A DNA stretch of 43,458 bases from an uncultured Zoogloea sp. (GTDB lineage: Bacteria; Pseudomonadota; Gammaproteobacteria; Burkholderiales; Rhodocyclaceae), in the NCBI GenBank assembly GCA_937967645.1, contig CALBTT010000127.1, forward strand, positions 1 to 43,458, given 5' to 3'. Shown here piece after piece: positions 34,598 to 43,265 of the stretch. The position numbers and the translations under genes were made by a program. Position 1 is the stretch's first letter; each line of letters begins with the position of its first letter. The notes below the pieces were generated by a model. It was not told the origin of the DNA and did not search any database. It worked only from the letters and a program-made list of their open reading frames with translations.

Positions 34598-36322
34598 GTG
34601 GGCAGCAGCACCCCCACCAGCACCATCTTCCTGGTCCTGCGGCGGCTGCGTACGCCGCTGATCGTCCTCATCACGATCTTTGCAATCTCGGTGCTGGGGC
34701 TCACCCTGGTGCCCGGCCCGGTCGGCCCGGACGGGGCCATGCCGCGCCTGAGCTTCTTCCACGCGGTCTATTTCTTCAGCTACACCGCCACCACCATCGG
34801 CTTCGGCGAGATCCCCTACGCCTTCTCCGAGCAGCAGCGGCTGTGGGTCACCGTCTGCATCTACCTGTCCGTGATCGGCTGGGCCTACACGCTGGGCACC
34901 GTGTTCGCGATGCTGCAGGACAAGAACTTCCTCAACGCCGTGGCGGTGCAACGTTTCGCACGTCAGGTGAGGCGCCTGCGCGAGCACTTCTTCCTGGTCT
35001 GTGGCTTCGGCGAAACCGGCCGCCTGATCTGCAAGGCCCTCGACGAGATGGGCTACCGGGCGGTGGTGATCGAAAAGGACGAGGCCAAGGTCGGCGACCT
35101 GGAGCTGCAGAGCTACTCCGCCGACATGCCGGCCCTGTGCGCCGATGCCGGGCAGCCCGACACGCTGCTGTTCGCAGGGCTTACCAGCAAGTACTGCCGG
35201 GGCGTGATCACCCTCACCAACGACGACAGCACCAACCTCGCCGTGGCCATCGCGGCCCGCCTGCTGGCGCCCTCGCTGCCGGCCCTGTGCCGCGCCGAAC
35301 ACGCCGAGACGGTGGCCAACATGGCCTCCTTCGGCACCCGCCACATCATCAACCCCTTCGAGAAGTTCGGCGAGTACATGGCCCTCGCCCTGCACTCGCC
35401 GGCGGCCTATCACCTGCTGCTGTGGCTCACCGGGCTGCCGGGCACCACGGTCACGCGCCACCGCGACCCACCCGCCGGCCGCTGGGTGCTGTGCGGCTAC
35501 GGCACCTTCGGGCGGGTCATGACCGGCGCCCTGGAGAACGCGGGCCTGCCGGTCACCATCATCGACCGGGCGCCGCCGGCCGATCCGAACCACTCCTGGG
35601 TCAAGGGCGACGGCACCGGCCACGAAGCGCTCCAGGCGGCCGGCATCCATGACGCCGTCGGCATCGTGGCCGCCACCGGACACGACGTGAACAACCTGTC
35701 CATCGTGGTCACCGCGCGCCAGATGAACCCGGGCCTGTTCACCGTGCTCCGCCAGAACCAGGTCGCCAACCGGGCCTTGTTCGACGCCTTCGAGTCCGAC
35801 TTCACCGTGGTGCCCAGCGAGATCGTCTCCCATGAGTGCCTGGCCATCCTGACCACCCCGCTGCTCGCCCCCTTCCTCGACGCCGTCCGCAAGAGCGACG
35901 AACCCTGGGCCTGCGAGCTGCTGAACGATCTCACCGGGCGGTTCGGCTGGGACGTGCCTACGGTCTGGAGCGTCACCCTGAACCTGGCCCAGGCGCCCTC
36001 GGTGTATCGCCTGCTGATGCGTGGGGCGCCCAAGCCCAGCCTGGACGAGCTGTTGCGCGCCCCCGTCACCGAGCGTCCGGCCCTGACCTGCCGCCCCCTG
36101 CTCCTCGTCCGCGAAGAGCAAGCCGCCCGGCTGCTGCCGGCTGGCCATGAGAAGCTTCAGCTGGGTGACCAGATCCTGTTCGTCGGCACCGAGCAGGCAC
36201 GCAAGGAACTGGGCCTGACCCTCTTCAACGGCCACACCCTGCAATATGTTCTGACCGGCCAGGACTCGCCCAGCGGACTGGTATGGGAATGGCTCGCGCG
36301 GCGACGGGCCGAGAAGGCCTGA
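34598..36322 (+). CDS. Potassium channel protein with two RCK/TrkA-N domains
   Basis: The 574-residue protein begins at GTG. It has two N-terminal membrane helices around a pore loop with the selectivity filter T66-I-G-F-G70 (TATTIGFGE), a variant of TVGYGD. Two NAD-binding RCK domains follow: FFLVCGFGETGRLI (about 128) and WVLCGYGTFGRVM (about 291), each a GxGxxG fold. A TrkA-C-like tail is visible (LLPAGHEKLQLGDQILFVGT). It should conduct K+ under control of a nucleotide or other ligand. It sits 10 bp after the DUF6394 gene and its stop is 7 bp from the convergent HD-GYP gene. Confidence 0.9.
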   Translation: MGSSTPTSTIFLVLRRLRTPLIVLITIFAISVLGLTLVPGPVGPDGAMPRLSFFHAVYFFSYTATTIGFGEIPYAFSEQQRLWVTVCIYLSVIGWAYTLGTVFAMLQDKNFLNAVAVQRFARQVRRLREHFFLVCGFGETGRLICKALDEMGYRAVVIEKDEAKVGDLELQSYSADMPALCADAGQPDTLLFAGLTSKYCRGVITLTNDDSTNLAVAIAARLLAPSLPALCRAEHAETVANMASFGTRHIINPFEKFGEYMALALHSPAAYHLLLWLTGLPGTTVTRHRDPPAGRWVLCGYGTFGRVMTGALENAGLPVTIIDRAPPADPNHSWVKGDGTGHEALQAAGIHDAVGIVAATGHDVNNLSIVVTARQMNPGLFTVLRQNQVANRALFDAFESDFTVVPSEIVSHECLAILTTPLLAPFLDAVRKSDEPWACELLNDLTGRFGWDVPTVWSVTLNLAQAPSVYRLLMRGAPKPSLDELLRAPVTERPALTCRPLLLVREEQAARLLPAGHEKLQLGDQILFVGTEQARKELGLTLFNGHTLQYVLTGQDSPSGLVWEWLARRRAEKA

Positions 36323-36329
36323 GCCTGCC

Positions 36330-37706
36330 TCAGTGGCCCAGGTACTGGGCGAACTTCTTGTCCTCGATCAGGATGTGATTGGTCAGCCAGTTGCGGAGAT
36401 AACGCGAGATCTCTTCGCCCAGAGCTGGCGTGAAGTTGTTGCGGAGCTTCTCACGCAGGGCGATCACCTCATCTGCCATGCGGCGGTGAACCTCCTTGTG
36501 CGCCTGCAGGTGGGGATAGCCGTTGCGCTCGAGCAGACGCTCCTCCCGGCCGAAATGCGACAACGTGTAGCCGACCAGTTCGTCGACGACGAACTCCACT
36601 GCGCTCTGGTCGTGGCAATTGGCATCCAGGGAGATCTGGTTGATCAGCGTGAGCAGCACGCTGTGGTCGTGATCGACCACCGGATCGTTCAGGCTCATCA
36701 GTGAGGACCACTGGATGTCGCTCGCCCGCCGGCGGATCTCCAGGACCTTGCACAACGCATCAACGATGCGTGGGTCGAACTGGGTCCCGGCCCCCTCCCG
36801 CATGTAGTCCTCGACCTTGTCGAGAGGCCAGGCCGCCTTGTAGGGACGCTCCGAAGAAAGGGCGTCGAAGACGTCAGCGACCGAGGCGATGCGCGCAGAC
36901 AAGGGGATCTGCTCACCGGCCAGCTGGTTGGGATAGCCCTTACCGTCCCAGCGCTCATGATGGGAAAAGGCGATCTCCGCGGCGAGGCGGAAGTGCAGGC
37001 TCTCGGGCAGCAGGCGGCTGGCCTTCCTGAGGATGCCGCCGCCGTCCTCCGCATGGCGCTGGATGAGGGCCCGCTCCTCCGGCTCGAGCTGGCCGTTCTT
37101 GAGCAGGATGCTGTCGGGCACGCCCACCTTGCCGATGTCGTGCAGCATGCTGGCCGTGCCCACGTGGGACAGAAAATCGGCGCTCAGCGCGTCGCCGGGG
37201 TAGCCCATGCCCGCCAGCTCGCGGGCGATCTCATGGGTCAGCCGGGCCACCCGCAACACGTGTTCGCTGGTATCGGTATCCCGGTATTCGGCGAGATTGG
37301 CCAGGGTGGACACGGCCACCTTCATGACACTCTCGAGCTTGGCCGTCGAACGCCTCTCCAGGGTGATGTCCCGGACCTGCAGCAACAAGGTAGCGCTCTC
37401 CGTGACACGGGCCGTGATGAAGAGATGACGTCCCCGCTCGCCCACCAGCTCGACCTGCCGCTCGTCCCCCGCCGCCATCGGCTCGCGCAGCGAGGACAGC
37501 CGGCTGCGCAGCGTCTCAGCCTGCCCGCCTCCCTGGGCGGCCACACAATCGAGGACGAGAGACAGCCTCGACCCTGCCCGGAACGGACTGTGCCCCGGCG
37601 CCACAATCGCGACGAAGGGCGCGTTCTGGTAAATCAGCTGGTGCTGCGCATCGAAGATGGCCACCCCCTGGTCGAGGAGGTCGAAGGCATCGAGTGGGAC
37701 ATTCAT
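36330..37706 (-). CDS. PAS - HD-GYP phosphodiesterase - bacteriohemerythrin fusion
   Basis: The 458-residue cytoplasmic protein has three parts. A PAS-like sensor lies at about 8-115 (LDQGVAIFDAQHQLIYQN). An HD-GYP domain, about 130-320, carries H189-D190 and the motif HHERWDGKGYP (249-259), so cyclic-di-GMP hydrolysis is expected. A C-terminal hemerythrin domain, about 340-458, has diiron ligands in DHDH (346/348), SHFGREE (His384, Glu388), HLQAHKEVH (His399, His403) and NHILIED (His444, Asp449). All usual ligand positions are filled, so the protein should bind O2 and couple it to cyclic-di-GMP turnover, and through that to motility or biofilm. The ATG at 37706 has no strong ribosome site. 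No promoter was recognised. Confidence 0.9.
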   Translation of the reverse strand: MNVPLDAFDLLDQGVAIFDAQHQLIYQNAPFVAIVAPGHSPFRAGSRLSLVLDCVAAQGGGQAETLRSRLSSLREPMAAGDERQVELVGERGRHLFITARVTESATLLLQVRDITLERRSTAKLESVMKVAVSTLANLAEYRDTDTSEHVLRVARLTHEIARELAGMGYPGDALSADFLSHVGTASMLHDIGKVGVPDSILLKNGQLEPEERALIQRHAEDGGGILRKASRLLPESLHFRLAAEIAFSHHERWDGKGYPNQLAGEQIPLSARIASVADVFDALSSERPYKAAWPLDKVEDYMREGAGTQFDPRIVDALCKVLEIRRRASDIQWSSLMSLNDPVVDHDHSVLLTLINQISLDANCHDQSAVEFVVDELVGYTLSHFGREERLLERNGYPHLQAHKEVHRRMADEVIALREKLRNNFTPALGEEISRYLRNWLTNHILIEDKKFAQYLGH

Positions 37707-37874
37707 TGGGGACGGAAAGCAAGGCCCGGCACAGCGCCGGTGTCGTCATGATGCCCGAGGAATGCTGCAGTGCGATATGAACAATCACCACCGCCCGCCG
37801 TGACATGATCCCCCGGGGCCACAGGCACTTCCGCAGCTCACCAGGCTGCTCAGGACGGGGCCGCGGAGGCTAGA

Positions 37875-38267
37875 ATGCGGCAACGCAACACCCCAATGCC
37901 GCTCATGCTCAACGCCATGCACTTCGCTCGCAGCCTCTTCGCCCTCGCCCTCATCGCCATCTTCATCCTGGCCATGATCCCCCTGCCGGAGGCGATCACG
38001 GTGTTCTCCTTCCAGGACAAGGTGGAACACACCGGCGCCTTCGTGGTGTTGATGCTGCTGGGCGGAAAGGGGTGGCCGGCCAGACTGGCGGTGCTGTTCT
38101 GCGGACTGGTGGCCTATGGGCTGGCCATCGAGGTGTGCCAGCACGTGTTCACCACCAACCGGGTCGGTGATCCGTGGGATCTGCTGGCCGACGCGGTGGG
38201 TGCGGCGGCAGGCTACGGGCTGCTGTTTACGAGCCTGGGCCGCCGCCTCATTCGTCAGCCGACCTGA
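37875..38267 (+). CDS. VanZ-family small membrane protein
   Basis: The 130-residue protein has three to four hydrophobic helices and the VanZ features FQDKVEHTGAFVVLMLLG and EVCQHVFTTNRVGDPWDLLADAVGAAAGY (positive/acidic DxxDxxxNxxG-like segment). VanZ-like proteins are widespread outside vancomycin resistance, and their function is unknown in most bacteria. GGAGG lies 5 bases before the ATG. Its last 20 bp overlap the 3' end of the convergent lipoprotein gene. Confidence 0.85.
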   Translation: MRQRNTPMPLMLNAMHFARSLFALALIAIFILAMIPLPEAITVFSFQDKVEHTGAFVVLMLLGGKGWPARLAVLFCGLVAYGLAIEVCQHVFTTNRVGDPWDLLADAVGAAAGYGLLFTSLGRRLIRQPT

Positions 38268-38700
38268 TCGGCTTGGCGGGCGCGTCCGCCGGCAGGAACT
38301 CCAGCTGATCGTTCTTGCGGGTGAAGGTCCCCACCAGACGGCCCGGCGGTTCATCCGGCGGCTCCGTCCAGCGCTGGAACTCGCACTTTTCGGTGCTCGC
38401 CAGATACCAGCTCTTGCCCTGCTTGAGGGCCCACAGGCTGCTGCCCGCCTCGTAGACCTCCATCTTCACCGTACCCGCCACACCCGCCTTGATCTCATGG
38501 CGGCGCATGCAGGTGGGCATGCGCGACACGACGATGGCCTGGTTCACCTCACTGCTCCAGAACCAGGTCTGCTCCCGCACCAGGCTGATGTTCTCATCCT
38601 TGTTGCCATTGATGATGAAGGCCGCCCCTTCATATTCGCAGGCCGTCAGCAGGGGCAGCACGGCCAGAAGCAACAGGGGCTTGATGGAGAAGAGGCGCAT
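38248..38700 (-). CDS. Small lipoprotein of unknown function
   Basis: The 150-residue protein has a type II signal peptide with lipobox LLTAC (Cys at about residue 21) and a mature region with two further cysteines (MPTCMRR, TEKCEFQ) and several Trp residues. I do not recognise the family. It follows pyrC by 29 bp on the same strand and converges with the VanZ-like gene, overlapping it by 20 bp. No strong ribosome site is seen before the ATG, so translation may depend on pyrC. Confidence 0.75.
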   Translation of the reverse strand: MRLFSIKPLLLLAVLPLLTACEYEGAAFIINGNKDENISLVREQTWFWSSEVNQAIVVSRMPTCMRRHEIKAGVAGTVKMEVYEAGSSLWALKQGKSWYLASTEKCEFQRWTEPPDEPPGRLVGTFTRKNDQLEFLPADAPAKPIRSADE

Positions 38701-38729
38701 CGTCGATCGGATCGGAAAGGGAGCGAAGG

Positions 38730-39770
38730 TCAGGCCAGTTTCCAGCCGATGGTCTCGCCGGCGCGCAACGGCACCAGCGGATCCCCCGGCAGGTAGTCGA
38801 GGCCGGCGGGCACGTTCCAGTCTTCCTTCACCAGGGTGATGGTGTCGGCGTTGCGCGGCAGGCGGTAGAAATCCGGCCCGTTGAAGCTAGCGAAGGCCTC
38901 GAGCTTGTCCAGCGCACCGGCCTGCTCGAAGGCTTCGGCATACAGCTCGATGCCGGCATGGGCGGTATAGCAGCCGGCGCAGCCGCAGGCCGCTTCCTTG
39001 GTGGTCTTCGCATGGGGGGCGGAGTCCGTCCCCAGGAAGAACTTGGTGCTACCGGAGGTGGCCGCCTTCACCAGGGCCTCCCGGTGGGTCTCGCGCTTGA
39101 GCACCGGCAGGCAATAGTGGTGCGGGCGGATGCCGCCGGCAAAGATCGCATTGCGGTTGAGCAGCAGGTGGTGGGCCGTGATGGTGGCGCCCACGTTCGC
39201 CCCGCTGTCGTTCACGAACTGCGCCGCATCGGCCGTCGTGATGTGCTCGAAGACAATGCGCAGGGTCGGGTAGCGCGCTGCAAGCGGCGCCAGCACGCGA
39301 TCGATAAAGACACGCTCGCGATCAAAGATATCCACGTCAGCATGGGTCACTTCTCCATGAACACACAGGGCCAGGCCCGTTTCCGCCATCCGTTCGAGAA
39401 CGGGATACACCTTGGCGATGTCGGTGACGCCCGCATCCGAGTTGGTCGTCGCGCCCGCCGGATAGAGCTTGGCGGCGGGGATAAAGCCGCTGGCGGCGGC
39501 CTTGTCGATCTCTTCGGGCTTGAGGCTGTCGGTGAGATACAACGTCATCAGCGGATCGAACTTGAGCCCCGCCGGCACGGCGGCCTGGATGCGCGCCCGG
39601 TAGGCGGCGGCCTGCTCCACCGAGGTCACCGGCGGCTTGAGGTTGGGCATGATCAGCGCCCGGCCGAAGCGGCGGGCGGTGTCGGGCACCACGGCAGCCA
39701 GGGCGGCGCCGTCGCGCACATGCAGGTGCCAGTCGTCAGGGCGGACAAGGGTGAGCAGGGTCTGGGTCAT
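38730..39770 (-). CDS. pyrC: Dihydroorotase PyrC
   Basis: The 346-residue class II dihydroorotase (E. coli PyrC is 348) cyclises carbamoyl-aspartate to dihydroorotate in pyrimidine synthesis. Zinc-site residues are visible: DDWHLHVRDG (two His), the carboxylated Lys region AAKLYPAGATTNSDAG, LCVHGEVT, FEHITTADA and GTDSAPH (Asp). The start MTQTLLTLVRPDDWH at 39770 fits the family; the longer frame upstream crosses the promoter and operator region. A TAAAAT -10 candidate lies at 39808-39813 on the minus strand with no clear -35. It is divergent from gltI. Confidence 0.96.
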   Translation of the reverse strand: MTQTLLTLVRPDDWHLHVRDGAALAAVVPDTARRFGRALIMPNLKPPVTSVEQAAAYRARIQAAVPAGLKFDPLMTLYLTDSLKPEEIDKAAASGFIPAAKLYPAGATTNSDAGVTDIAKVYPVLERMAETGLALCVHGEVTHADVDIFDRERVFIDRVLAPLAARYPTLRIVFEHITTADAAQFVNDSGANVGATITAHHLLLNRNAIFAGGIRPHHYCLPVLKRETHREALVKAATSGSTKFFLGTDSAPHAKTTKEAACGCAGCYTAHAGIELYAEAFEQAGALDKLEAFASFNGPDFYRLPRNADTITLVKEDWNVPAGLDYLPGDPLVPLRAGETIGWKLA

Positions 39771-39835
39771 GGCGGTTCGTTGAGCCGATCGAAAGTCTGA
39801 GACCGGCATTTTAACAGCCCCGCGCGACCCCGCCC

Positions 39836-39895
39836 CGTTCGGCATTCCGAACGGAAATCCGGCCACCCATAACGGGGCATATCCGGAAATCCGAA
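39836..39895. promoter_or_regulatory. Two AauR-type operators upstream of gltI
   Basis: CGTTCGGCATTCCGAACG (39836-39853) is a perfect 7-bp-arm repeat fitting TTCGG-N4-CCGAA. TCCGGAAATCCGAA (39882-39895) is a one-mismatch copy; the centres are 44 bp apart, about four turns. The outer site is about 127 bp and the inner about 83 bp from the sigma-54 -24 of gltI. The outer site also touches the expected -35 zone of divergent pyrC. Confidence 0.75.
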
Positions 39896-39970
39896 CGCCG
39901 CGCCGCTGGCACCCGCCCCCACCTCCATAAAAATCAATGACTTGAAATTCGGCTCGGCCCCTTATCGGGC

Positions 39971-39986
39971 TGGCACGCGCTCTGCA
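39971..39986 (+). promoter_or_regulatory. Sigma-54 promoter of the gltI-porin-ansB-gltJ operon
   Basis: TGGCACGCGCTCTGCA has an exact TGGCAC -24 block, GG-N10-GC spacing and CTGCA at -12. It predicts a start near 39997 and a leader of about 52 nt to the gltI ATG. Confidence 0.87.
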
Positions 39987-40048
39987 ATGTAAAGGACAGC
40001 CGACGCCCAGGCACCCAACGTCCTCAACCCTTGCAGGAGTCCAGCACC

Positions 40049-40945
40049 ATGCGTACCCCGTTCAAGCTCGCCGCCACCTGTCTGATCCTCGCCGGCCTTG
40101 CCCAGCCGGCACTGGCCCAGGAGTCGCCCACCCTGAAGAAGATCAAGGACAGCGGCACCATCGCGCTGGGACACCGGGAGTCCTCCATCCCCTTCTCCTA
40201 CTACGACGACAAGCAGCAGGTCGTCGGCTACTCCCAGGAGCTCATGCTCAAGGTCGTCGATGCCGTCAAGGCCGAACTCAAGCTCCCCGCCCTCGCCGTC
40301 AAGCTCACCCCCGTCACCTCACAGAACCGCATCCCCCTCGTCCAGAACGGCACCGTCGACATCGAGTGCGGCTCCACCACCCACAACGCCGAGCGTGCCC
40401 GCCAGGTCGCCTTCTCCAACACGATATTCATCATCGGCACCCGCCTGATGACCAAGAAGGAATCCGGCATCAAGGACTTCCCTGACCTCGCCGGCAAAAA
40501 CGTCGTCACCACCGCCGGCACCACCTCCGAGCGCCTCATCCGCAAGATGAACGAAGAGAAGAAGCTCGGCATGAACATCATCTCCGCCAAGGACCACGGC
40601 GAGTCCTTCCTCACCCTCGAGACCGGCCGCGCCGTCGCCTTCATGATGGACGATGCCCTCCTCTACGGCGAAATGGCCAAGGCCAAGCGACCCGCCGACT
40701 GGGTCGTCACCGGCACGCCCCAGAGCTTCGAGGCCTACGGCTGCATGATGAGAAAGGACGATCCGGGCTTCAAGAAGCTCGTCGACACCGCCCTCGCCAA
40801 GGCCATGACCTCCGGCGAGGCCGAGGCCATCTACAAGAAGTGGTTCACCCAACCCATCCCCCCCAAGGGCCTGAACCTCAACTTCCCCCTCTCCGACTCC
40901 ATGCAGAAATTGTTCAAGGCGCCCAACGACAAGGCCTTTGAGTAA
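40049..40945 (+). CDS. gltI: Glutamate/aspartate ABC transporter periplasmic binding protein
   Basis: The 298-residue class II periplasmic binding protein has a signal peptide (LAGLAQPALA-QESPT). GltI/AatJ-family features are TLKKIKDSGTIALGHRESSIPFSYYDD, PLVQNGTVDIECGSTTHNAERA, AGTTSERLIRKMNEEKK and ETGRAVAFMMDDALLYGE, with Arg/Thr/Asp residues of the acidic-ligand pocket. It captures glutamate and aspartate for the GltJ/GltK permeases. GCAGGAG lies nine bases before the ATG. It is the first gene behind a sigma-54 promoter with two AauR-type sites. Confidence 0.95.
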   Translation: MRTPFKLAATCLILAGLAQPALAQESPTLKKIKDSGTIALGHRESSIPFSYYDDKQQVVGYSQELMLKVVDAVKAELKLPALAVKLTPVTSQNRIPLVQNGTVDIECGSTTHNAERARQVAFSNTIFIIGTRLMTKKESGIKDFPDLAGKNVVTTAGTTSERLIRKMNEEKKLGMNIISAKDHGESFLTLETGRAVAFMMDDALLYGEMAKAKRPADWVVTGTPQSFEAYGCMMRKDDPGFKKLVDTALAKAMTSGEAEAIYKKWFTQPIPPKGLNLNFPLSDSMQKLFKAPNDKAFE

Positions 40946-40984
40946 CCCCCCCTCCATAAACACAAATCCAGCGGAGCCTCCCAC

Positions 40985-42070
40985 ATGAAGACTGTTCAGC
41001 ACCTCACCCTGGCAAGCCTTGCAACGTTTGCCGCCCTCGCCAGCCTGTCCGCCCACGCCGATGACGGCGTGGTGATCTATGGCCGCCTCAACGCCACCTT
41101 CGAGAACGTCAGCGTCTCCGGCGGCCACTCCCGCACCATGGTCAATGACAACGCCTCGCGCATCGGCTTCCGCGGCACCGAAGACCTGGGCGGCGGCATG
41201 GCGGTGATCTACCAGATCGAGAGCCGTATCCGCGTCGATGGCAGCGACTCGAGCACACCCCTGGCCACCCGCGACAGCTGGGTCGGCCTGCGCACCCAGC
41301 AGGGCACCCTGCGCCTGGGCCGCTCCCTGGGCCCCATCTACTACGCCCTGTACGACTACATCAGCATGCACAACCACGACACCGGCACCTCCTCGGATGC
41401 GCTGCTGTCGTCGGCCATTTTCGGCAACTCCAATGCCGCCGGCGGGCGCATGAACAACCAGATCTGGTACACCAGCCCGAAGCTCGCCGGCTTCACCTTC
41501 GACGCCACCTACGCCCTGCTGGCCGAAGAGCCCGCCGCCAGCGGCTCCACCCGCACGCCCCACAACCTGGGCCTGGTGACCAGCTACGACGCCGGCCCGC
41601 TGCACGCCGCCGTCAGCTACGCGTCCACCCAGAACACCACCAACCTGGACAGCACCGGCACCAGCGTGCGTTTCAACAACGACCGGGCGGTCACCGCCGG
41701 CGGTGCCTACAACTTCGGCCCGGTGGTGATCGGCGGCCTGTTCGAGCGCTCCAAGCGCAGCACCCTCACCGAGGACATGACCCGCAATTACTGGCGCGTC
41801 TCGGCCATGGTGCCGATGGGCCCCCATGAGTTCCACGCCAACTACGGCCGCGCCGGCGACTACAGCGGCACCAACGACACCGCCGCCGCCCAGTACACCC
41901 TGGCCTACAACTACAACCTGTCCAAGCGCACCAAGCTCTATACCTACTACACCAAGATCGACAACGACGCCGCCAAGCGCACCGGTGGCGGCGGTGCCTA
42001 CAGCTTCCTCGGCACCGCTCCCGGCCTGGACAACAGCTCCGTCGCGCTTGGCATCCGCCACAACTTCTGA
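40985..42070 (+). CDS. Outer-membrane porin of the acidic amino acid operon
   Basis: The 361-residue betaproteobacterial-type trimeric porin has a signal peptide (LASLSAHA-DDGVV), the first strand VVIYGRLNATFENV, SRIGFRGTEDLGGGMAVIYQIE, the WVGLRTQQGTLRLGR constriction block and a C-terminal Phe (ALGIRHNF). It lies between gltI and ansB, 39 bp after the former, so it likely lets amino acids such as asparagine and glutamate across the outer membrane. It is a distinct paralogue of the 22462-23598 porin. Confidence 0.93.
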   Translation: MKTVQHLTLASLATFAALASLSAHADDGVVIYGRLNATFENVSVSGGHSRTMVNDNASRIGFRGTEDLGGGMAVIYQIESRIRVDGSDSSTPLATRDSWVGLRTQQGTLRLGRSLGPIYYALYDYISMHNHDTGTSSDALLSSAIFGNSNAAGGRMNNQIWYTSPKLAGFTFDATYALLAEEPAASGSTRTPHNLGLVTSYDAGPLHAAVSYASTQNTTNLDSTGTSVRFNNDRAVTAGGAYNFGPVVIGGLFERSKRSTLTEDMTRNYWRVSAMVPMGPHEFHANYGRAGDYSGTNDTAAAQYTLAYNYNLSKRTKLYTYYTKIDNDAAKRTGGGGAYSFLGTAPGLDNSSVALGIRHNF

Positions 42071-42103
42071 TCGCCCCCCCCACACACGCAAAGGAATCCG
42101 ATC

Positions 42104-43180
42104 ATGACCCTCTTCCGCATCCGCCCCGTCGCCCTGTCCTGTCTGCTCGCCGCCGGTCTCGCCGGCAGCTTTGCCGTGCATGCCGAGGACAAGGCCCGCG
42201 TCGTCATCCTGGCCACCGGCGGCACCATCGCCGGGGCTGGCGCCAGCGTCGCCAACAGCGCCACCTACCAGGCCGCCAAGGTGCCGGTGGACAAGCTCAT
42301 CGCCGGCGTGCCGGAACTCAAGAACCTGGCCGACGTGCGTGGCGACCAGGTCTTCCAGATCGCCTCCGAGAGCTTCACCAACGAACACCTGATCACCCTC
42401 GGCAAGCGCGTCGCCGCCCTGGCCCGCCAGGCTGACGTGGACGGCATCGTGATCACCCACGGTACCGACACCCTGGAAGAGACCGCCTACTTCCTGAACC
42501 TGGTGCTCAAGACCGACAAGCCGGTTGTGGTGGTGGGTTCCATGCGCCCGGGCACCGCCATGTCGGCCGACGGCATGCTCAACCTGTACAACGCCGTGGC
42601 CGTGGCCGCCGCCAAGGACGCCGCCGGCAAGGGTGTGCTGGTCACCATGAACGACGAGATCCACACCGGCCGTGACGTGAGCAAGACGGTCAACATCAAG
42701 ACCGAAGCCTTCAAGAGCCCCTGGGGCCCGCTGGGCATGATCGTCGAAGGCAAGACCTACTGGTTCCGCGCCCCGGCCAAGCGCCACACCACCGGCACCG
42801 AGTTCAACATCGACACGCTCGACAAGCTGGCCCCGGTGGACATCGCCTACGGCTACGGCAACGCCACCCCCACCGCCTACAAGGCCTTCGCCGAAGGCGG
42901 CGCCCGCGCCCTGATCCATGCCGGCACCGGCAACGGCTCGGTGAGCGGCGCGGTGGTGCCGGCTCTGCAGGAACTGCGCGGCAAGGGCGTGCAGATCATC
43001 CGCTCCTCCCGCGTGGTCGGCGGCGGCTTCGTGCTGCGCAACGCCGAGCAGCCGGACGACAAGTACGACTGGGTGGTCTCCCACGACCTCAATCCGCAGA
43101 AGGCCCGCATCCTGGCCTCGGTGGCCCTGACCAAGACCAACGACACCAAGGAACTGCAGCGCATGTTCATGGAGTATTGA
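42104..43180 (+). CDS. ansB: Periplasmic type II asparaginase / glutaminase-asparaginase
   Basis: The 358-residue enzyme has a signal peptide (SFAVHA-EDKAR). Active-site motifs are ATGGTIAG with the nucleophile Thr41, and HGTDTLEETAYF with the second catalytic Thr/Asp; VGSMRPGTAMSADGMLNLY is also diagnostic. It hydrolyses asparagine, and likely glutamine, in the periplasm, feeding aspartate and glutamate to the binding protein encoded upstream. The pairing with gltI and a porin matches AauR-controlled ansB sets in pseudomonads. AAAGGAATCCGATC precedes the ATG. Confidence 0.95.
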   Translation: MTLFRIRPVALSCLLAAGLAGSFAVHAEDKARVVILATGGTIAGAGASVANSATYQAAKVPVDKLIAGVPELKNLADVRGDQVFQIASESFTNEHLITLGKRVAALARQADVDGIVITHGTDTLEETAYFLNLVLKTDKPVVVVGSMRPGTAMSADGMLNLYNAVAVAAAKDAAGKGVLVTMNDEIHTGRDVSKTVNIKTEAFKSPWGPLGMIVEGKTYWFRAPAKRHTTGTEFNIDTLDKLAPVDIAYGYGNATPTAYKAFAEGGARALIHAGTGNGSVSGAVVPALQELRGKGVQIIRSSRVVGGGFVLRNAEQPDDKYDWVVSHDLNPQKARILASVALTKTNDTKELQRMFMEY

Positions 43181-43196
43181 TCGCAGTGTAGGGGCC

Positions 43197-43265
43197 TGTA
43201 GGGGCGGCTTCAGCCGCCCGCGGACTTCGATCAAGTACCTGCGGGCGGCTAAAGCCGCCCCTACA
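43197..43265. repeat. REP-like palindromic repeat, copy 3
   Basis: TGTAGGGGCGGCTTCAGCC and its complement (one mismatch, GGCTAAAGCC) flank the spacer GGACTTCGATCAAGTACC in the same orientation as copy 1. A short relative (GGGCGACGGAAGTCGCACC) follows at about 43297-43317. It lies inside the operon between ansB and gltJ, unlike the other two copies, which lie between convergent genes. Confidence 0.88.
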
